From contig JAISKH010000064.1 of NCBI GenBank assembly GCA_031261325.1, positions 1 to 64,000 of the forward strand: DNA of 64,000 nt, given 5' to 3'. This DNA is from Oscillospiraceae bacterium (GTDB lineage: Bacteria > Bacillota > Clostridia > Oscillospirales > Oscillospiraceae). Position numbers and translations under genes: made by a program. This document shows, in pieces, positions 1-7,504 of this stretch; the first letter of the stretch is position 1, and each line of letters begins with the position of its first letter. The notes beneath the pieces were generated by a model. That model was not told the DNA's origin and searched no databases. It saw only the letters and a list, made by a program, of their open reading frames with translations.

Positions 1-196
1 CCTGAAAAAATGCACCCTGCCGCTCACGGCGGCAAACGAGGTGGACTACATCATCTCCGAGCTGTGCGTCATTCACAAGACGGACGCGGGCTTGGTGCTC
101 GAGGAGCTCGCCCCCGGCGTTTCGGCTGAAGAAGTCATCTCAAAGACCGCCGCGACCCTGATTATCCCCGAAAAGATTGGAAGTATGCTCAAATGA
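1..196 (+). CDS. CoA-transferase subunit B, C-terminal fragment
   Basis: The reading frame is open from base 2 and stops at 194-196, giving the last 64 residues of a protein that begins outside the window. The end contains CTLPLTAANEVDYI and ends in a KTAATLIIPEKIG stretch. This matches what I know of the C-terminus of the beta subunit of 3-oxoacid/acetoacetyl CoA-transferases (AtoA/ScoB), where a C-x-LPLT segment is typical. These enzymes move CoA between acyl-CoA and a keto or short-chain acid. The stop overlaps the start of the next gene in an ATGA, so the two are probably one operon. That suggests the symporter imports an acid that the CoA-transferase then activates, which is inference. 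The catalytic Glu lies upstream of the window and cannot be checked. Confidence 0.75.
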   Translation, partial: LKKCTLPLTAANEVDYIISELCVIHKTDAGLVLEELAPGVSAEEVISKTAATLIIPEKIGSMLK

Positions 197-1626
197 CCTT
201 GTGGCACATCGTCGGGCTATCGGCGACGCTTATCGTGATTGTCGCCCTCAGTCTGTTTTCCGGCAGGAAGGTTAAGAGCGCGGCGGACTTCGCCTCCGGC
301 GGAGGGAAAACCGGCTCGTTGATTATCGCCGGCGCGATTATGGGTACGCTTGTCGGCGGCTCTTCCACGGTCGGCACGGCGCAGCTTGCTTACGAATACG
401 GGCTTTCCGCCTGGTGGTTCACGCTCGGCGGCGGTATCGCCTGTTTGATTCTCGCGCTCGGCTTTGTTAAGCCGTTCCGCAAGACGGGCGCGTCCACGCT
501 CGTCGGCATCGTCTCGCACGAATACGGGCAAACCTCCGGAATGCTCGCGTCCATTCTGTCGTCAATCGGCACGTTCATCAATATCATCTCGCAAATGCTT
601 GCGGCAACGGCGGTTATCGCCGTCGTCCTGCCCAAGCTCGGAACGGTTCCCGCGCTGCTGTGCGCCGCCGCTCTGATGGCGCTTTACGTAATAGTCGGCG
701 GCGTGCAGAGCGCGGGCGCGGTCGGCGTACTGAAGCTCGTATTGCTCTATGTCGCAATGATAGGCAGCGGAATTATCGTGCTTATCCTGACAAAAGGCTG
801 GAACCCGCTCGTCGCCGATATTCACGCGCTTGAGGCGGCGGCGGTCGAAAGCGGCAAAGCCGTCAATTACTTCAGCCTGTTCGCGCGCGGCTTCGGTAAG
901 GACGCGGGCGCGGGGCTGTCCCTCGTGTTCGGCGTGCTCACGACGCAGACATACGCGCAAGCGGTGCTCGCCGGCAAAAGCGATTCGGCAAGCCGCAAGG
1001 GCGCGCTAATCAGCGCGATTATGATACCGCCAATCGGTATCGGCGGCATACTCGTCGGTCTGTACATGCGCGTTAACTTCCCGCCCGAAACGGGGCTTAT
1101 CGCGAAAAACGCGCTGACGCAGTTCATTCTCGACTACATGCCCGCACCTCTGGCTGGAGTCGTGCTCGCGACGCTGCTGATTGCCGTCGTCGGCACGGGC
1201 GCGGGGTTGTCGCTCGGCATAAGCACGATTATCGGCAACGACATCGTGAAGAAAGTCTCGCACAAAATCGACGACCCGAAGAAAAACCTGCTGTTCAGCC
1301 GCGTCTGCATCATTGTCGTCCTGCTCGTCGCCTGCTCCATGAGCACAGGCTCGCTCGGCGACGTGATACTCAACTTCGCGTTTATGTCGATGGGCTTGCG
1401 CGGCGCGGTCGTGTTTGTGCCGCTACTGGGCGCGCTCTGGTTCCCAGGCAGGATTGACAAGAAGTTTATCATCGCGTCAATCATCATCAGCCCCCTGTGC
1501 GTCCTGATATTCGGCGTAACGGGCTGGGTAACGTTCGATTCGCTGTTTGTCGGCATCGCGGCGAGCTTTGTAATCTGCTTGCTCGGTCTGCTGACAGGTA
1601 AAAACAAGAACTCTCTGAAAGCATAA
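193..1626 (+). CDS. Sodium:solute symporter family (SSS) transporter
   Basis: A 477-residue, very hydrophobic protein with about 12-13 predicted membrane helices. It begins with one helix and a short basic loop (GRKVKSAADFASGGG), the usual start of SSS-family proteins. Next come glycine-rich helices such as IMGTLVGGSSTVGTAQLAY, which resemble the sodium-site region of the family. The length is normal for SSS. The ATG overlaps the stop of the CoA-transferase by four bases, so the genes are probably translationally coupled. The substrate is likely a short carboxylic or keto acid given this neighbour, but it cannot be read from the sequence. A hairpin terminator follows at 1645. Confidence 0.85.
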   Translation: MTLWHIVGLSATLIVIVALSLFSGRKVKSAADFASGGGKTGSLIIAGAIMGTLVGGSSTVGTAQLAYEYGLSAWWFTLGGGIACLILALGFVKPFRKTGASTLVGIVSHEYGQTSGMLASILSSIGTFINIISQMLAATAVIAVVLPKLGTVPALLCAAALMALYVIVGGVQSAGAVGVLKLVLLYVAMIGSGIIVLILTKGWNPLVADIHALEAAAVESGKAVNYFSLFARGFGKDAGAGLSLVFGVLTTQTYAQAVLAGKSDSASRKGALISAIMIPPIGIGGILVGLYMRVNFPPETGLIAKNALTQFILDYMPAPLAGVVLATLLIAVVGTGAGLSLGISTIIGNDIVKKVSHKIDDPKKNLLFSRVCIIVVLLVACSMSTGSLGDVILNFAFMSMGLRGAVVFVPLLGALWFPGRIDKKFIIASIIISPLCVLIFGVTGWVTFDSLFVGIAASFVICLLGLLTGKNKNSLKA

Positions 1627-1644
1627 ATATCCCGCGGCTTACGG

Positions 1645-1697
1645 ATTGCCCCGACACGAAGAACCACGGTTTTTCATGCGGGGCAATTCTTTTTTTC
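1645..1697 (+). terminator. Intrinsic terminator after the symporter gene
   Basis: ATTGCCCCG at 1645-1653 pairs with CGGGGCAAT at 1679-1687 across a 25-base loop. A run of mostly T follows at 1688-1696. It lies 18 bases after the symporter stop and before the next promoter. Confidence 0.7.
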
Positions 1698-1716
1698 CCG
1701 AGAATGAAAATTTATG

Positions 1717-1746
1717 TTGACTTATACCCGCGAATAATTGTATAGT
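1717..1746 (+). promoter_or_regulatory. Sigma-A-type promoter for holB-ricT
   Basis: TTGACT at 1717-1722 and TATAGT at 1741-1746 are separated by 18 bases. The expected transcription start is about 1752-1754, only about a dozen bases before the likely holB ATG at 1765, so the message would be leaderless or nearly so. No Shine-Dalgarno sequence is visible between them. Confidence 0.6.
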
Positions 1747-1764
1747 AGTAATATGTATAATAAT

Positions 1765-2511
1765 ATGCTTCATGCTTATATCATCTACGGAACGGGCGAG
1801 CCGTCTCCCCTGTCCGAGCGGTTGACCGCCGCCGCGCTGTGCTCCGCGTGGGAGGAAAAGCCCTGCGGCACGTGCCGCGACTGCCGCAAGGTCGCGCGCG
1901 GAGTTCACCCCGACGTTACCAACGTAACCTTGCTGAAAGACGCGCGCATAATCACCGTGGAGCAAGCGCGTGACCTGTGCTCCGACGCGCTTGTCGCGCC
2001 GAGCGAGTCGGACGCAAAGGTTTACATCGTGCACCCCGCCGACCTTATGAATCCGCAGGCGCAGAATGCGCTGCTAAAGCTGCTGGAGGAGCCGCCCCCG
2101 CACGTGAATCTCCTGCTGCTCGCGCAAAGCCCCGACGCGTTGCTTGAAACCGTGCGCTCGCGTTGCGTTGAGCTTTACGAGCGCGACGAGACGGAAGCGG
2201 ACGCGCCGTCCGAAGAGACAATGCAGCTGGCGCACGCGTTTTGGACTGCGGCTGACGAGGGTGCGCTCGCGCTCACGGAGTTCTCGTTCAAGCTCGACAA
2301 GCTGGAGCGAGCGGAGTGGACGCCGTTCCTAATTGCCGCAAAATCCGTTGCGGCGCAGCGATTGCGCGAGGGCGCGGGTAAGCTCTCCGCCGAAATGACG
2401 TTCCGCGCCGTGGACGCGCTCACACGCGCGGAGGAATACCTTGCGATGAGCGTGAACGGCACGCACATGGCGGCAATGATTTGCGCCGAAATAACTGTTA
2501 ACGGGCGATAA
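1765..2511 (+). CDS. holB: DNA polymerase III delta-prime subunit (clamp loader)
   Basis: A 248-residue clamp-loader protein. It opens with MLHAYIIYG, the usual beginning of delta-prime proteins. The Walker A region is degenerate (GTGEPSPLSER instead of G-x4-GK-T), as expected for delta-prime, which does not hydrolyse ATP. A Cys cluster, PCGTCRDC, forms the zinc module, and ALLKLLEEPPPH is the well-conserved segment shared with DnaX. The start at 1765 is chosen by homology; an ATG at 1753 and a TTG at 1738 are in frame, but the promoter lies over the latter. The protein helps DnaX and delta load the sliding clamp. ricT follows 25 bases downstream, the same order as in Bacillus. Confidence 0.85.
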   Translation: MLHAYIIYGTGEPSPLSERLTAAALCSAWEEKPCGTCRDCRKVARGVHPDVTNVTLLKDARIITVEQARDLCSDALVAPSESDAKVYIVHPADLMNPQAQNALLKLLEEPPPHVNLLLLAQSPDALLETVRSRCVELYERDETEADAPSEETMQLAHAFWTAADEGALALTEFSFKLDKLERAEWTPFLIAAKSVAAQRLREGAGKLSAEMTFRAVDALTRAEEYLAMSVNGTHMAAMICAEITVNGR

Positions 2512-2536
2512 GCCCGAAAGAAAAGAGGAAAACAAA

Positions 2537-3697
2537 TTGACCGAGGTTGTCAGCATAAAATTCAACGAAAACAGCAGGATATATTTCTTTGACCCGCAGA
2601 GCTTGCGTGTCGCAAAGGGCGACAGCGTTGTCGTCGAAACCGCGAACGGTCTTGAGTACGGCATGTGCATCTATGGCAACCACGAGGTGGACGACAAGCT
2701 TGTGGTGCAGCCGTTTCGCCCCGTTGTACGTCTCGCGACGGACGCGGACAAGAAACGCATGGAGGAAATCGCGCTCCGCAACGACGAAGCGTTTGAGGTG
2801 TGCCAGAAGAAGATTCTCGACTTTGGGCTTGACATGAAGCTCGTGTCCGCCGAGCTGAACTTTGACGGCAGCATGATTGTGTTTTACTTTACGTCCGAGA
2901 CGCGCGTGGACTTCCGCGAGCTTGTGCGCTCCCTCGCGTCGCTGCTTAAAACCCGCATAAAGTTGCTGCAAATCGGCGTGCGCGACGAAGCGAAAAAGGT
3001 CGGCGGACTCGGCGTATGCGGCAAGGCGTTTTGCTGCTCGCAATTCCTGACGGATTTCCACCCCGTATCCATAAAAATGGCGAAAACGCAGGGGCTTTCG
3101 CTCAATCCCGCGAAAATTTCCGGCTCGTGCGGGCGGCTTATGTGCTGCCTGAAGTACGAGGAAGCGGCGTATGAGGATTTGGTTAAGCACGCACCGCGCG
3201 TCGATTCATTCGTCGAAACGCCCTACGGCAAAGGCTCCGTCGTTAACGTCAACCTCCTGCGCAGCAACGCAAAGGTGCGGCTTGAGGAGGGTTCGGACTT
3301 GACGCTGAAAACCGTGTCGTTCGACGATATTGATGTGCTCGGCAACAAGTCGCGCCGCGCGGAATACGTTGCCGCCAAGGCGGAGGGCCGCTTGCTTGAG
3401 GCGGGCTTCACACCGTCAAAGCCGCCACCCGCGCCGACGCTTACCTCCGACTTCGGCGATGCTACTCCCCCGCGCCGCCCGCAGCAGTCGCAGCAATCGC
3501 AGCGGCAAAACAGCAATAACCGCAAGCGTCCCGCGCAAAAGTCCGCCGACGGCGCAAAGCAGGCGCAACCCGACGCAACCGAAAACGCTCCGCGCCCCGC
3601 GCAGGGTAATAAGTCGGGCTTCCGCAATCATCGCGGCGGTCAAAACCGCAAGCCGTCCGCCGCGGGCAACTCCGACGGGGGCAACACTTCGCGCTGA
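2537..3697 (+). CDS. ricT: PSP1-domain protein, RicT/YaaT family
   Basis: A 386-residue protein with the PSP1 domain across roughly residues 60-270. The signature is a Cys-rich core, VCGKAFCCSQFL and then CGRLMCCLKYEE, which in RicT/YaaT proteins takes part in iron-sulfur cluster binding in the RicAFT (Y) complex. That complex affects RNase Y-dependent mRNA maturation and sporulation or competence in Bacillus; this is family knowledge. Translation starts at TTG 2537, eight bases after an AGAGG ribosome site at 2524-2528. From about residue 290 the tail is low-complexity, rich in P, Q, N, R and K, and probably disordered. Such tails vary within the family and could bind RNA. ricA and ricF are not in the window. 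Confidence 0.85.
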   Translation: MTEVVSIKFNENSRIYFFDPQSLRVAKGDSVVVETANGLEYGMCIYGNHEVDDKLVVQPFRPVVRLATDADKKRMEEIALRNDEAFEVCQKKILDFGLDMKLVSAELNFDGSMIVFYFTSETRVDFRELVRSLASLLKTRIKLLQIGVRDEAKKVGGLGVCGKAFCCSQFLTDFHPVSIKMAKTQGLSLNPAKISGSCGRLMCCLKYEEAAYEDLVKHAPRVDSFVETPYGKGSVVNVNLLRSNAKVRLEEGSDLTLKTVSFDDIDVLGNKSRRAEYVAAKAEGRLLEAGFTPSKPPPAPTLTSDFGDATPPRRPQQSQQSQRQNSNNRKRPAQKSADGAKQAQPDATENAPRPAQGNKSGFRNHRGGQNRKPSAAGNSDGGNTSR

Positions 3698-3719
3698 CGC
3701 GAAATATCTCGTTATGCAC

Positions 3720-3748
3720 TTGACGGTTGCCGAAATTTTTGTTATAAT
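3720..3748 (+). promoter_or_regulatory. Sigma-A-type promoter for the response regulator
   Basis: TTGACG at 3720-3725 and a perfect TATAAT at 3743-3748 are separated by 17 bases. The predicted start, about 3755, coincides with the left arm of the hairpin listed next. Confidence 0.75.
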
Positions 3749-3754
3749 GCACAG

Positions 3755-3796
3755 CAGAGCAACAAGGGCGTTCTCGCCTTTATTGCTCTGTTTTTA
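3755..3796 (+). terminator. Terminator-like hairpin in the leader of the response-regulator gene
   Basis: CAGAGCAA at 3755-3762 pairs with TTGCTCTG at 3783-3790, with an inner GGGCG/CGCC pairing and a T-run at 3791-3795. It lies between the promoter at 3720-3748 and the ribosome site at 3802-3808. It may be the terminator for ricT read-through, or a 5' stem or attenuator of the regulator's own mRNA. Confidence 0.6.
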
Positions 3797-3816
3797 TATG
3801 TAAGGAGGTTTGCGAT

Positions 3817-4533
3817 TTGTGGACTGTCCTAATTGTTGACGGGAACCCCGATAGGTGCGCAACTGTGCGCGCATTCCTTGCGGCGCAAGGGCTAAATGTA
3901 ATATCCGCCGAGTCTGCGGACGAGGGCGCGCGGTCTGCGTTCGCGTCCAACCCGTCGCTCGTTGTGATTGAGCAGAGCTTACCCGACGGGCGCGGCATCG
4001 ACCTCACGGAGACGCTTCACGCAAGCTCGGACGTGCCGATTTTGCTGCTGCACGACGCGCACGACGAGATGCAGACCATCATGACGCTTGACCGCGGCGC
4101 GGACGATGTGCTGTCGCGCCCGTTCGGGTTGGGTGAGCTTGCGGCGCGCATACACGCGCTTATACGCAGATACGAGCGGGTTTTGCGGTACCTTCAGTTC
4201 GCGGAGCTTGCGTTGCAGGGAGTTTCAGGTTCCGCGCAGAATGACGAGATGTTCGTCGTGGACACGGGCGCGCGCATAATTACGATGAACGGCGAACCGC
4301 TTTCGCTCACATCAAAGGAGTTTGAGCTGCTGTCGCTGTTCCTCCAAAACCCGGGGCGCGTGTTCGCTAAGAACGAGCTTTATTCGCGTCTCTGGGACTC
4401 GGAGTTTGAGGGCGACACGCGCACGGTCATGGTGTACATCAGTCGGTTACGCAAAAAGATTGAGCTGCACCCCGAAAAGCCGGAAATGCTTATAAACGTT
4501 TGGGGCTTGGGCTATAAGTATAACCCATGTTAG
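3817..4533 (+). CDS. OmpR/PhoB-type response regulator with atypical receiver
   Basis: A 238-residue protein with an N-terminal receiver domain (about residues 1-120) and a C-terminal winged-helix DNA-binding domain (about 140-236; SLTSKEFELLSLF and TVMVYISRLRKKIE are typical of Trans_reg_C). The start is TTG 3817, eight bases after a strong AAGGAGG at 3802-3808. The receiver lacks most of the phosphorylation site: the acidic pair is a single Asp8 followed by Gly, the phospho-acceptor position is Glu52 (VVIEQSLPDG), the switch Thr is His (LLLHDAH) and the conserved Lys is Arg (LSRPF). This points to a regulator that is constitutively active or controlled without phosphorylation. No histidine kinase lies nearby. 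The targets are unknown. Confidence 0.85.
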   Translation: MWTVLIVDGNPDRCATVRAFLAAQGLNVISAESADEGARSAFASNPSLVVIEQSLPDGRGIDLTETLHASSDVPILLLHDAHDEMQTIMTLDRGADDVLSRPFGLGELAARIHALIRRYERVLRYLQFAELALQGVSGSAQNDEMFVVDTGARIITMNGEPLSLTSKEFELLSLFLQNPGRVFAKNELYSRLWDSEFEGDTRTVMVYISRLRKKIELHPEKPEMLINVWGLGYKYNPC

Positions 4534-4549
4534 TGTTTTCGGAAATACG

Positions 4550-4577
4550 AAAAGAGGTTGCGGCGCAACCTCTTTTT
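4550..4577. terminator. Bidirectional terminator between the response regulator and nudC
   Basis: A perfect 12-base stem (4550-4561 with 4565-4576) has a three-base loop and A-run and T-run flanks, so it works on either strand. It separates two convergent genes. Confidence 0.85.
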
Positions 4578-4601
4578 GTGCGTTTATGTATGCCTGCGCG
4601 T

Positions 4602-5444
4602 CTAGCGGAGTTCCTTGCCCTGTCGGAACACGTCCATCATTTCGGCGGTCAGCGCAATGGAGTTATCCAGCGGCGGAACCTCGGCGCGCGGGAGCCAGAT
4701 TGCCTCGGAAAGTTCAGACGTATCAACGGTTATCGTCGGGTCGCCGTCCAATTCGCAGAAGAAGCCCGACAGCAGAGACGACGAGAAACCCCACGGTTGC
4801 GACTTGTAATATTTCAGGTTTTTGACGTGGATTCCCGTTTCCTCCAGCACCTCGCGGCGCACCGTGTCCTCCAGCGATTCGCCTATTTCGGCGAAGCCCG
4901 CGACGAGTGCGTAACGGCTGTAAGGTCCTCCGGCGTAACGGGTTACAAGCAGGTCGTCTCCGTTGTGAACCGCGACGATTACGACGGGGGAAATCTTGGG
5001 GTATTCGATTAAACCGCACTTCGGGCATTGCGTTGCGCGCTCCGTGTCCGAGTGCCCGTTCTCCGCGCCGCACCTGCCGCAGTATCGGCGGGAGTTGTAC
5101 CATTGATTGAGCTGCTGCGCCGTTATGCCCGCAAAGGCGAGATGGCGCGGGTTGGCGATGCGGAACACGCCGCCGTCTTGCTTCGCGTAACCCTCGGGCG
5201 CGTTGCAGGGCAACGTATTATGTACATCGGGCATGAAGAAGCGCTCGTCGTCAATCGCGAACAGGTAGCGGAACTTGACGCCCTCTGTGTTCGTCAATTC
5301 TCCGAATTTCGGGAACGTTACAACGCCCGCGTCGTCGCGATAGTACACCGCGCCGCCCTCAAAGATGATAACCGTGTCGTTCGGCTCGGGCGTGACGTCG
5401 TGGTACTCGACGTGATAGACTTTTGGCGAAATTTCGTGAAGCAT
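4602..5444 (-). CDS. nudC: NAD(+) diphosphatase (Nudix), NudC family
   Basis: A 280-residue protein with the three NudC parts in order: an N-terminal domain, a four-Cys zinc ribbon (Cys122, 125, 140, 143) and a Nudix domain. The Nudix box is complete at residues 183-205 (G-x5-E-x7-REV-x-EE-x-GI). Just after it lies the family's substrate motif, here SQPWGFSSS at 215-223 rather than the usual SQPWPFPxS. NudC enzymes split NADH or NAD+ to nicotinamide mononucleotide and AMP, and in some bacteria remove NAD caps from RNA; that is family knowledge. A GGAGG site precedes the ATG. The motif change may alter substrate preference. The gene stands alone between two terminators. Confidence 0.85.
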   Translation of the reverse strand: MLHEISPKVYHVEYHDVTPEPNDTVIIFEGGAVYYRDDAGVVTFPKFGELTNTEGVKFRYLFAIDDERFFMPDVHNTLPCNAPEGYAKQDGGVFRIANPRHLAFAGITAQQLNQWYNSRRYCGRCGAENGHSDTERATQCPKCGLIEYPKISPVVIVAVHNGDDLLVTRYAGGPYSRYALVAGFAEIGESLEDTVRREVLEETGIHVKNLKYYKSQPWGFSSSLLSGFFCELDGDPTITVDTSELSEAIWLPRAEVPPLDNSIALTAEMMDVFRQGKELR

Positions 5445-5541
5445 GAGAAAACCTCCGTTTTTTTCTTCGATTTTACTCCATTTTTTGCGGAAATACTATC
5501 ACTTTTTCAAACTTTTTACTAACTTTTTGAAATTATTTTGT

Positions 5542-5573
5542 AAAAATAACAGAGCCGCTTTCGCAACTCTGTT
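5542..5573 (-). terminator. Minus-strand terminator after the PRC-barrel gene
   Basis: On the minus strand AACAGAG (5573-5567) pairs with CTCTGTT (5554-5548) and is followed by ATTTTT. It begins six bases beyond the stop codon of the gene at 5579. The rest of 5445-5541 is AT-rich and shows nothing else I recognise apart from the nudC ribosome site. Confidence 0.65.
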
Positions 5574-5578
5574 GTTTG

Positions 5579-5854
5579 CTACCATTTTTTATACCGACGG
5601 CGGTCGCGATTATAATTATCGCCCTGCTCAATCAGGATTATGTCGTCGCCGACGCGCTTGATGCATGTCCACGGAACCACATAGTCCTCCCCTCGCCCGA
5701 ACAGTCCGAAGAACCGAAACGGTCCCGGCACGACGAGCGACACGATTTGCCCGCTGTTCACGTCGAACAGTACGTCCGCGACGAAGCCTAGCCGAAAGCC
5801 TGTGTGTATATTGATGACCTCCTTGCAGCGGAGGTCCGCCAGCCTGCACTCCAC
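5579..5854 (-). CDS. YlmC/YmxH-type PRC-barrel sporulation protein
   Basis: A 91-residue, single PRC-barrel domain protein. It starts MECRLADLRCKEVINI and contains GFRLGFVADVLFD, both characteristic of the small YlmC/YmxH family found in endospore-forming Firmicutes. Family members are linked to sporulation, but their biochemical role is not established as far as I know. Translation begins at GTG 5854, six bases after GAGGTGA. The gene has its own terminator at 5542-5573 and is separated by 50 bases from the regulator gene upstream. Its presence supports a spore-forming host. Confidence 0.75.
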   Translation of the reverse strand: MECRLADLRCKEVINIHTGFRLGFVADVLFDVNSGQIVSLVVPGPFRFFGLFGRGEDYVVPWTCIKRVGDDIILIEQGDNYNRDRRRYKKW

Positions 5855-5904
5855 GAACTATCACCTCACGGTATTCTATTCGGTAGCGCGGGCAATAATG
5901 ATGG

Positions 5905-7008
5905 CTATTGGATTGAGAGCAGCAATTTCTCCGCGGCGATGAAGCGTGGTTCGTTGCGGAGTGCGGCAAGTTGCGGCACATCTATCATGTTGGCGTGAAA
6001 GCGTTCGCGGAAGCTGCGGCTGTCGGCGCTCGGCTCGTCACGCTCCCCCTCCAAACCCGCCAAGAGCGGGGTCATGAAAACGTATTTTTCGGGTAGCCGC
6101 TCATATTTTGCGACGCACCGTGCCGCTTCCTCGATTTCGCGCAACGCTTCGTCTGTCTGCTTCAACTCAACGTACAACTCCGCGAGCTTTGCGTGAGTTG
6201 CCGCTATAACCTCAAGCCAGTCGAAATATTCGCCCTCAAGCACAATATCAAGTATTTGCAGCTGTTTCTTTCCCCACTCGATTTTCTGTGCGGGACTTAC
6301 CTCGCTGACCTCGGCGCGGTGCTTAATCGCGTATGTCAGCGCGCCCAAGCCCGAAACGACCTGCTCGCACGTAAACGTCTCGCGCTCCTCGCCCTCCAGA
6401 ACCCAGTAGAGCACAGCTTCGCGGTGGTTGACGGTTTTGTTTGACGGCAATGACCTTACAATCGCCGCACCCTGTTCTTTCCTGCCCATTTCGTAGTGCT
6501 GAAACCCCAGCCGCGCTTTTGCTTCTAGGCGAATTTCGTCGTCCGTGCAGTACTTCAGTATCCGCTCGCCTAGGGCGATAATCTCCGCGTCGTACCGCAC
6601 TTGATTCTCGCGCCAGTTCGGCACGTCGCCGTCGTCGGAGCCGGAAAGGAACAGCGCGTACATCAGTTGGTTCAACATGCGGTAGTCATTCGGGAAGTCG
6701 CGCACAGCCGCGCGGGAAAGCTCAAGCGCGTCGTCTACCAGTCCTTTTTTCAGCAGCGCGTCGAATTTCGCGGCGTAGTCCGCAACCTTTGCTTCCGCGT
6801 GCGCCTTGCCCTTGCCGAGCAGTTCGTCAACAGTTACGCCGAAGAACTCCGCGAGCGTCGGCAGCAGCGCGATGTCCGGGTACGTCGCGCCCGTCTCCCA
6901 GCGCGACACGGCTTGCGGCGAGACGTTCAGGATTCCCGCCAGTTCCTCTTGCGTGAGGTCGCGCTCGCGCCGCAGGGAGCGCAGGGTTTCGCTTAGGTAA
7001 ATCGTCAT
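5905..7008 (-). CDS. XRE-family regulator with C-terminal TPR-like helical domain
   Basis: A 367-residue protein with an N-terminal Cro/C1-type helix-turn-helix at about residues 5-60 (LTQEELAGILNVSPQAVSRW, then LAEFFGVTVDELL). A long helical region with TPR-like repeats follows to the end. Similar architectures occur in regulators that sense cell state or peptides. Two ATGs (7014, 7008) lie at the front; GGAG at 7017-7020 is too close to the first and eight bases from the second, so I use 7008. A 10-bp palindrome lies between its promoter -10 and the start, which suggests autoregulation. The gene is divergent from ylxM-ffh. Its targets are unknown. Confidence 0.75.
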   Translation of the reverse strand: MTIYLSETLRSLRRERDLTQEELAGILNVSPQAVSRWETGATYPDIALLPTLAEFFGVTVDELLGKGKAHAEAKVADYAAKFDALLKKGLVDDALELSRAAVRDFPNDYRMLNQLMYALFLSGSDDGDVPNWRENQVRYDAEIIALGERILKYCTDDEIRLEAKARLGFQHYEMGRKEQGAAIVRSLPSNKTVNHREAVLYWVLEGEERETFTCEQVVSGLGALTYAIKHRAEVSEVSPAQKIEWGKKQLQILDIVLEGEYFDWLEVIAATHAKLAELYVELKQTDEALREIEEAARCVAKYERLPEKYVFMTPLLAGLEGERDEPSADSRSFRERFHANMIDVPQLAALRNEPRFIAAEKLLLSIQ

Positions 7009-7046
7009 GGTCATATCTCCAATTCAAAACAAGAATTTTGAGTTTT

Positions 7047-7069
7047 GAAGCGCTTCTGTGACCATTATA
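7047..7069 (-). promoter_or_regulatory. -10 box and palindromic operator candidate upstream of the XRE regulator
   Basis: On the minus strand TATAAT occupies 7069-7064, with a weak CTTGCC 17 bases upstream. GAAGCGCTTC at 7047-7056 is a perfect 10-bp palindrome at about the transcription start. A second inverted pair, CAAAA(6)TTTTG, lies at 7025-7040. Confidence 0.5.
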
Positions 7070-7154
7070 GCCCCGCGCGCGGAAAAGGCAAGCAATCATA
7101 TTGAGGGAATTATTCAACTAAAGCGATTGCTCGTAAAACGTATGAAACTTCCCC

Positions 7155-7183
7155 TTGACAAGTTCGCGGGTTTGTTGTATTAT
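7155..7183 (+). promoter_or_regulatory. Sigma-A-type promoter for ylxM-ffh
   Basis: A perfect TTGACA at 7155-7160 and TATTAT at 7178-7183 have 17-base spacing. The start would be near 7190, 35 bases before the ylxM ATG. This shows that the in-frame codons further upstream are not used. Confidence 0.8.
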
Positions 7184-7225
7184 AGCTATCAAGTAATAAT
7201 GGTTTATAGGCAACGAGGTGATGTA

Positions 7226-7504
7226 ATGTCACACGACAATGTATATATCTCGCGGCTGCTGGACTGGTACGGTCCGCTGCTGACGGATAAGCAGCGCGAA
7301 TATTTGAACTGCTACTGCAACGATGATTTGTCGCTGTCGGAAATCGCGGAGAACTTCGGCATTACGGCGGCGGGTGCGCACGACATTATTTCGCGGGCGC
7401 GGAATAAGCTGCTCGACACGGAAAAAAAGCTCGGTTTTATGGCTCGCTTCGGCGATTACGGTGATATTGGCGGAAATAATTTAGAGGTGCAAGATGGCGT
7501 TTGA
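7226..7504 (+). CDS. ylxM: YlxM family SRP-associated helix-turn-helix protein
   Basis: A 92-residue protein with a sigma-70 region 4-like helix-turn-helix: LLTDKQREYLNCYCNDDLS and then LSEIAENFGITAAGAHD. This is the family (UPF0122/YlxM) that almost always precedes ffh in Firmicutes and is thought to modulate the signal recognition particle. The start is ATG 7226, six bases after GAGGTG and downstream of the promoter at 7155. Its 3' end overlaps the ffh start by 11 bases, which implies coupled translation. It is somewhat shorter than the roughly 105-110 residues typical of the family. Confidence 0.85.
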   Translation: MSHDNVYISRLLDWYGPLLTDKQREYLNCYCNDDLSLSEIAENFGITAAGAHDIISRARNKLLDTEKKLGFMARFGDYGDIGGNNLEVQDGV

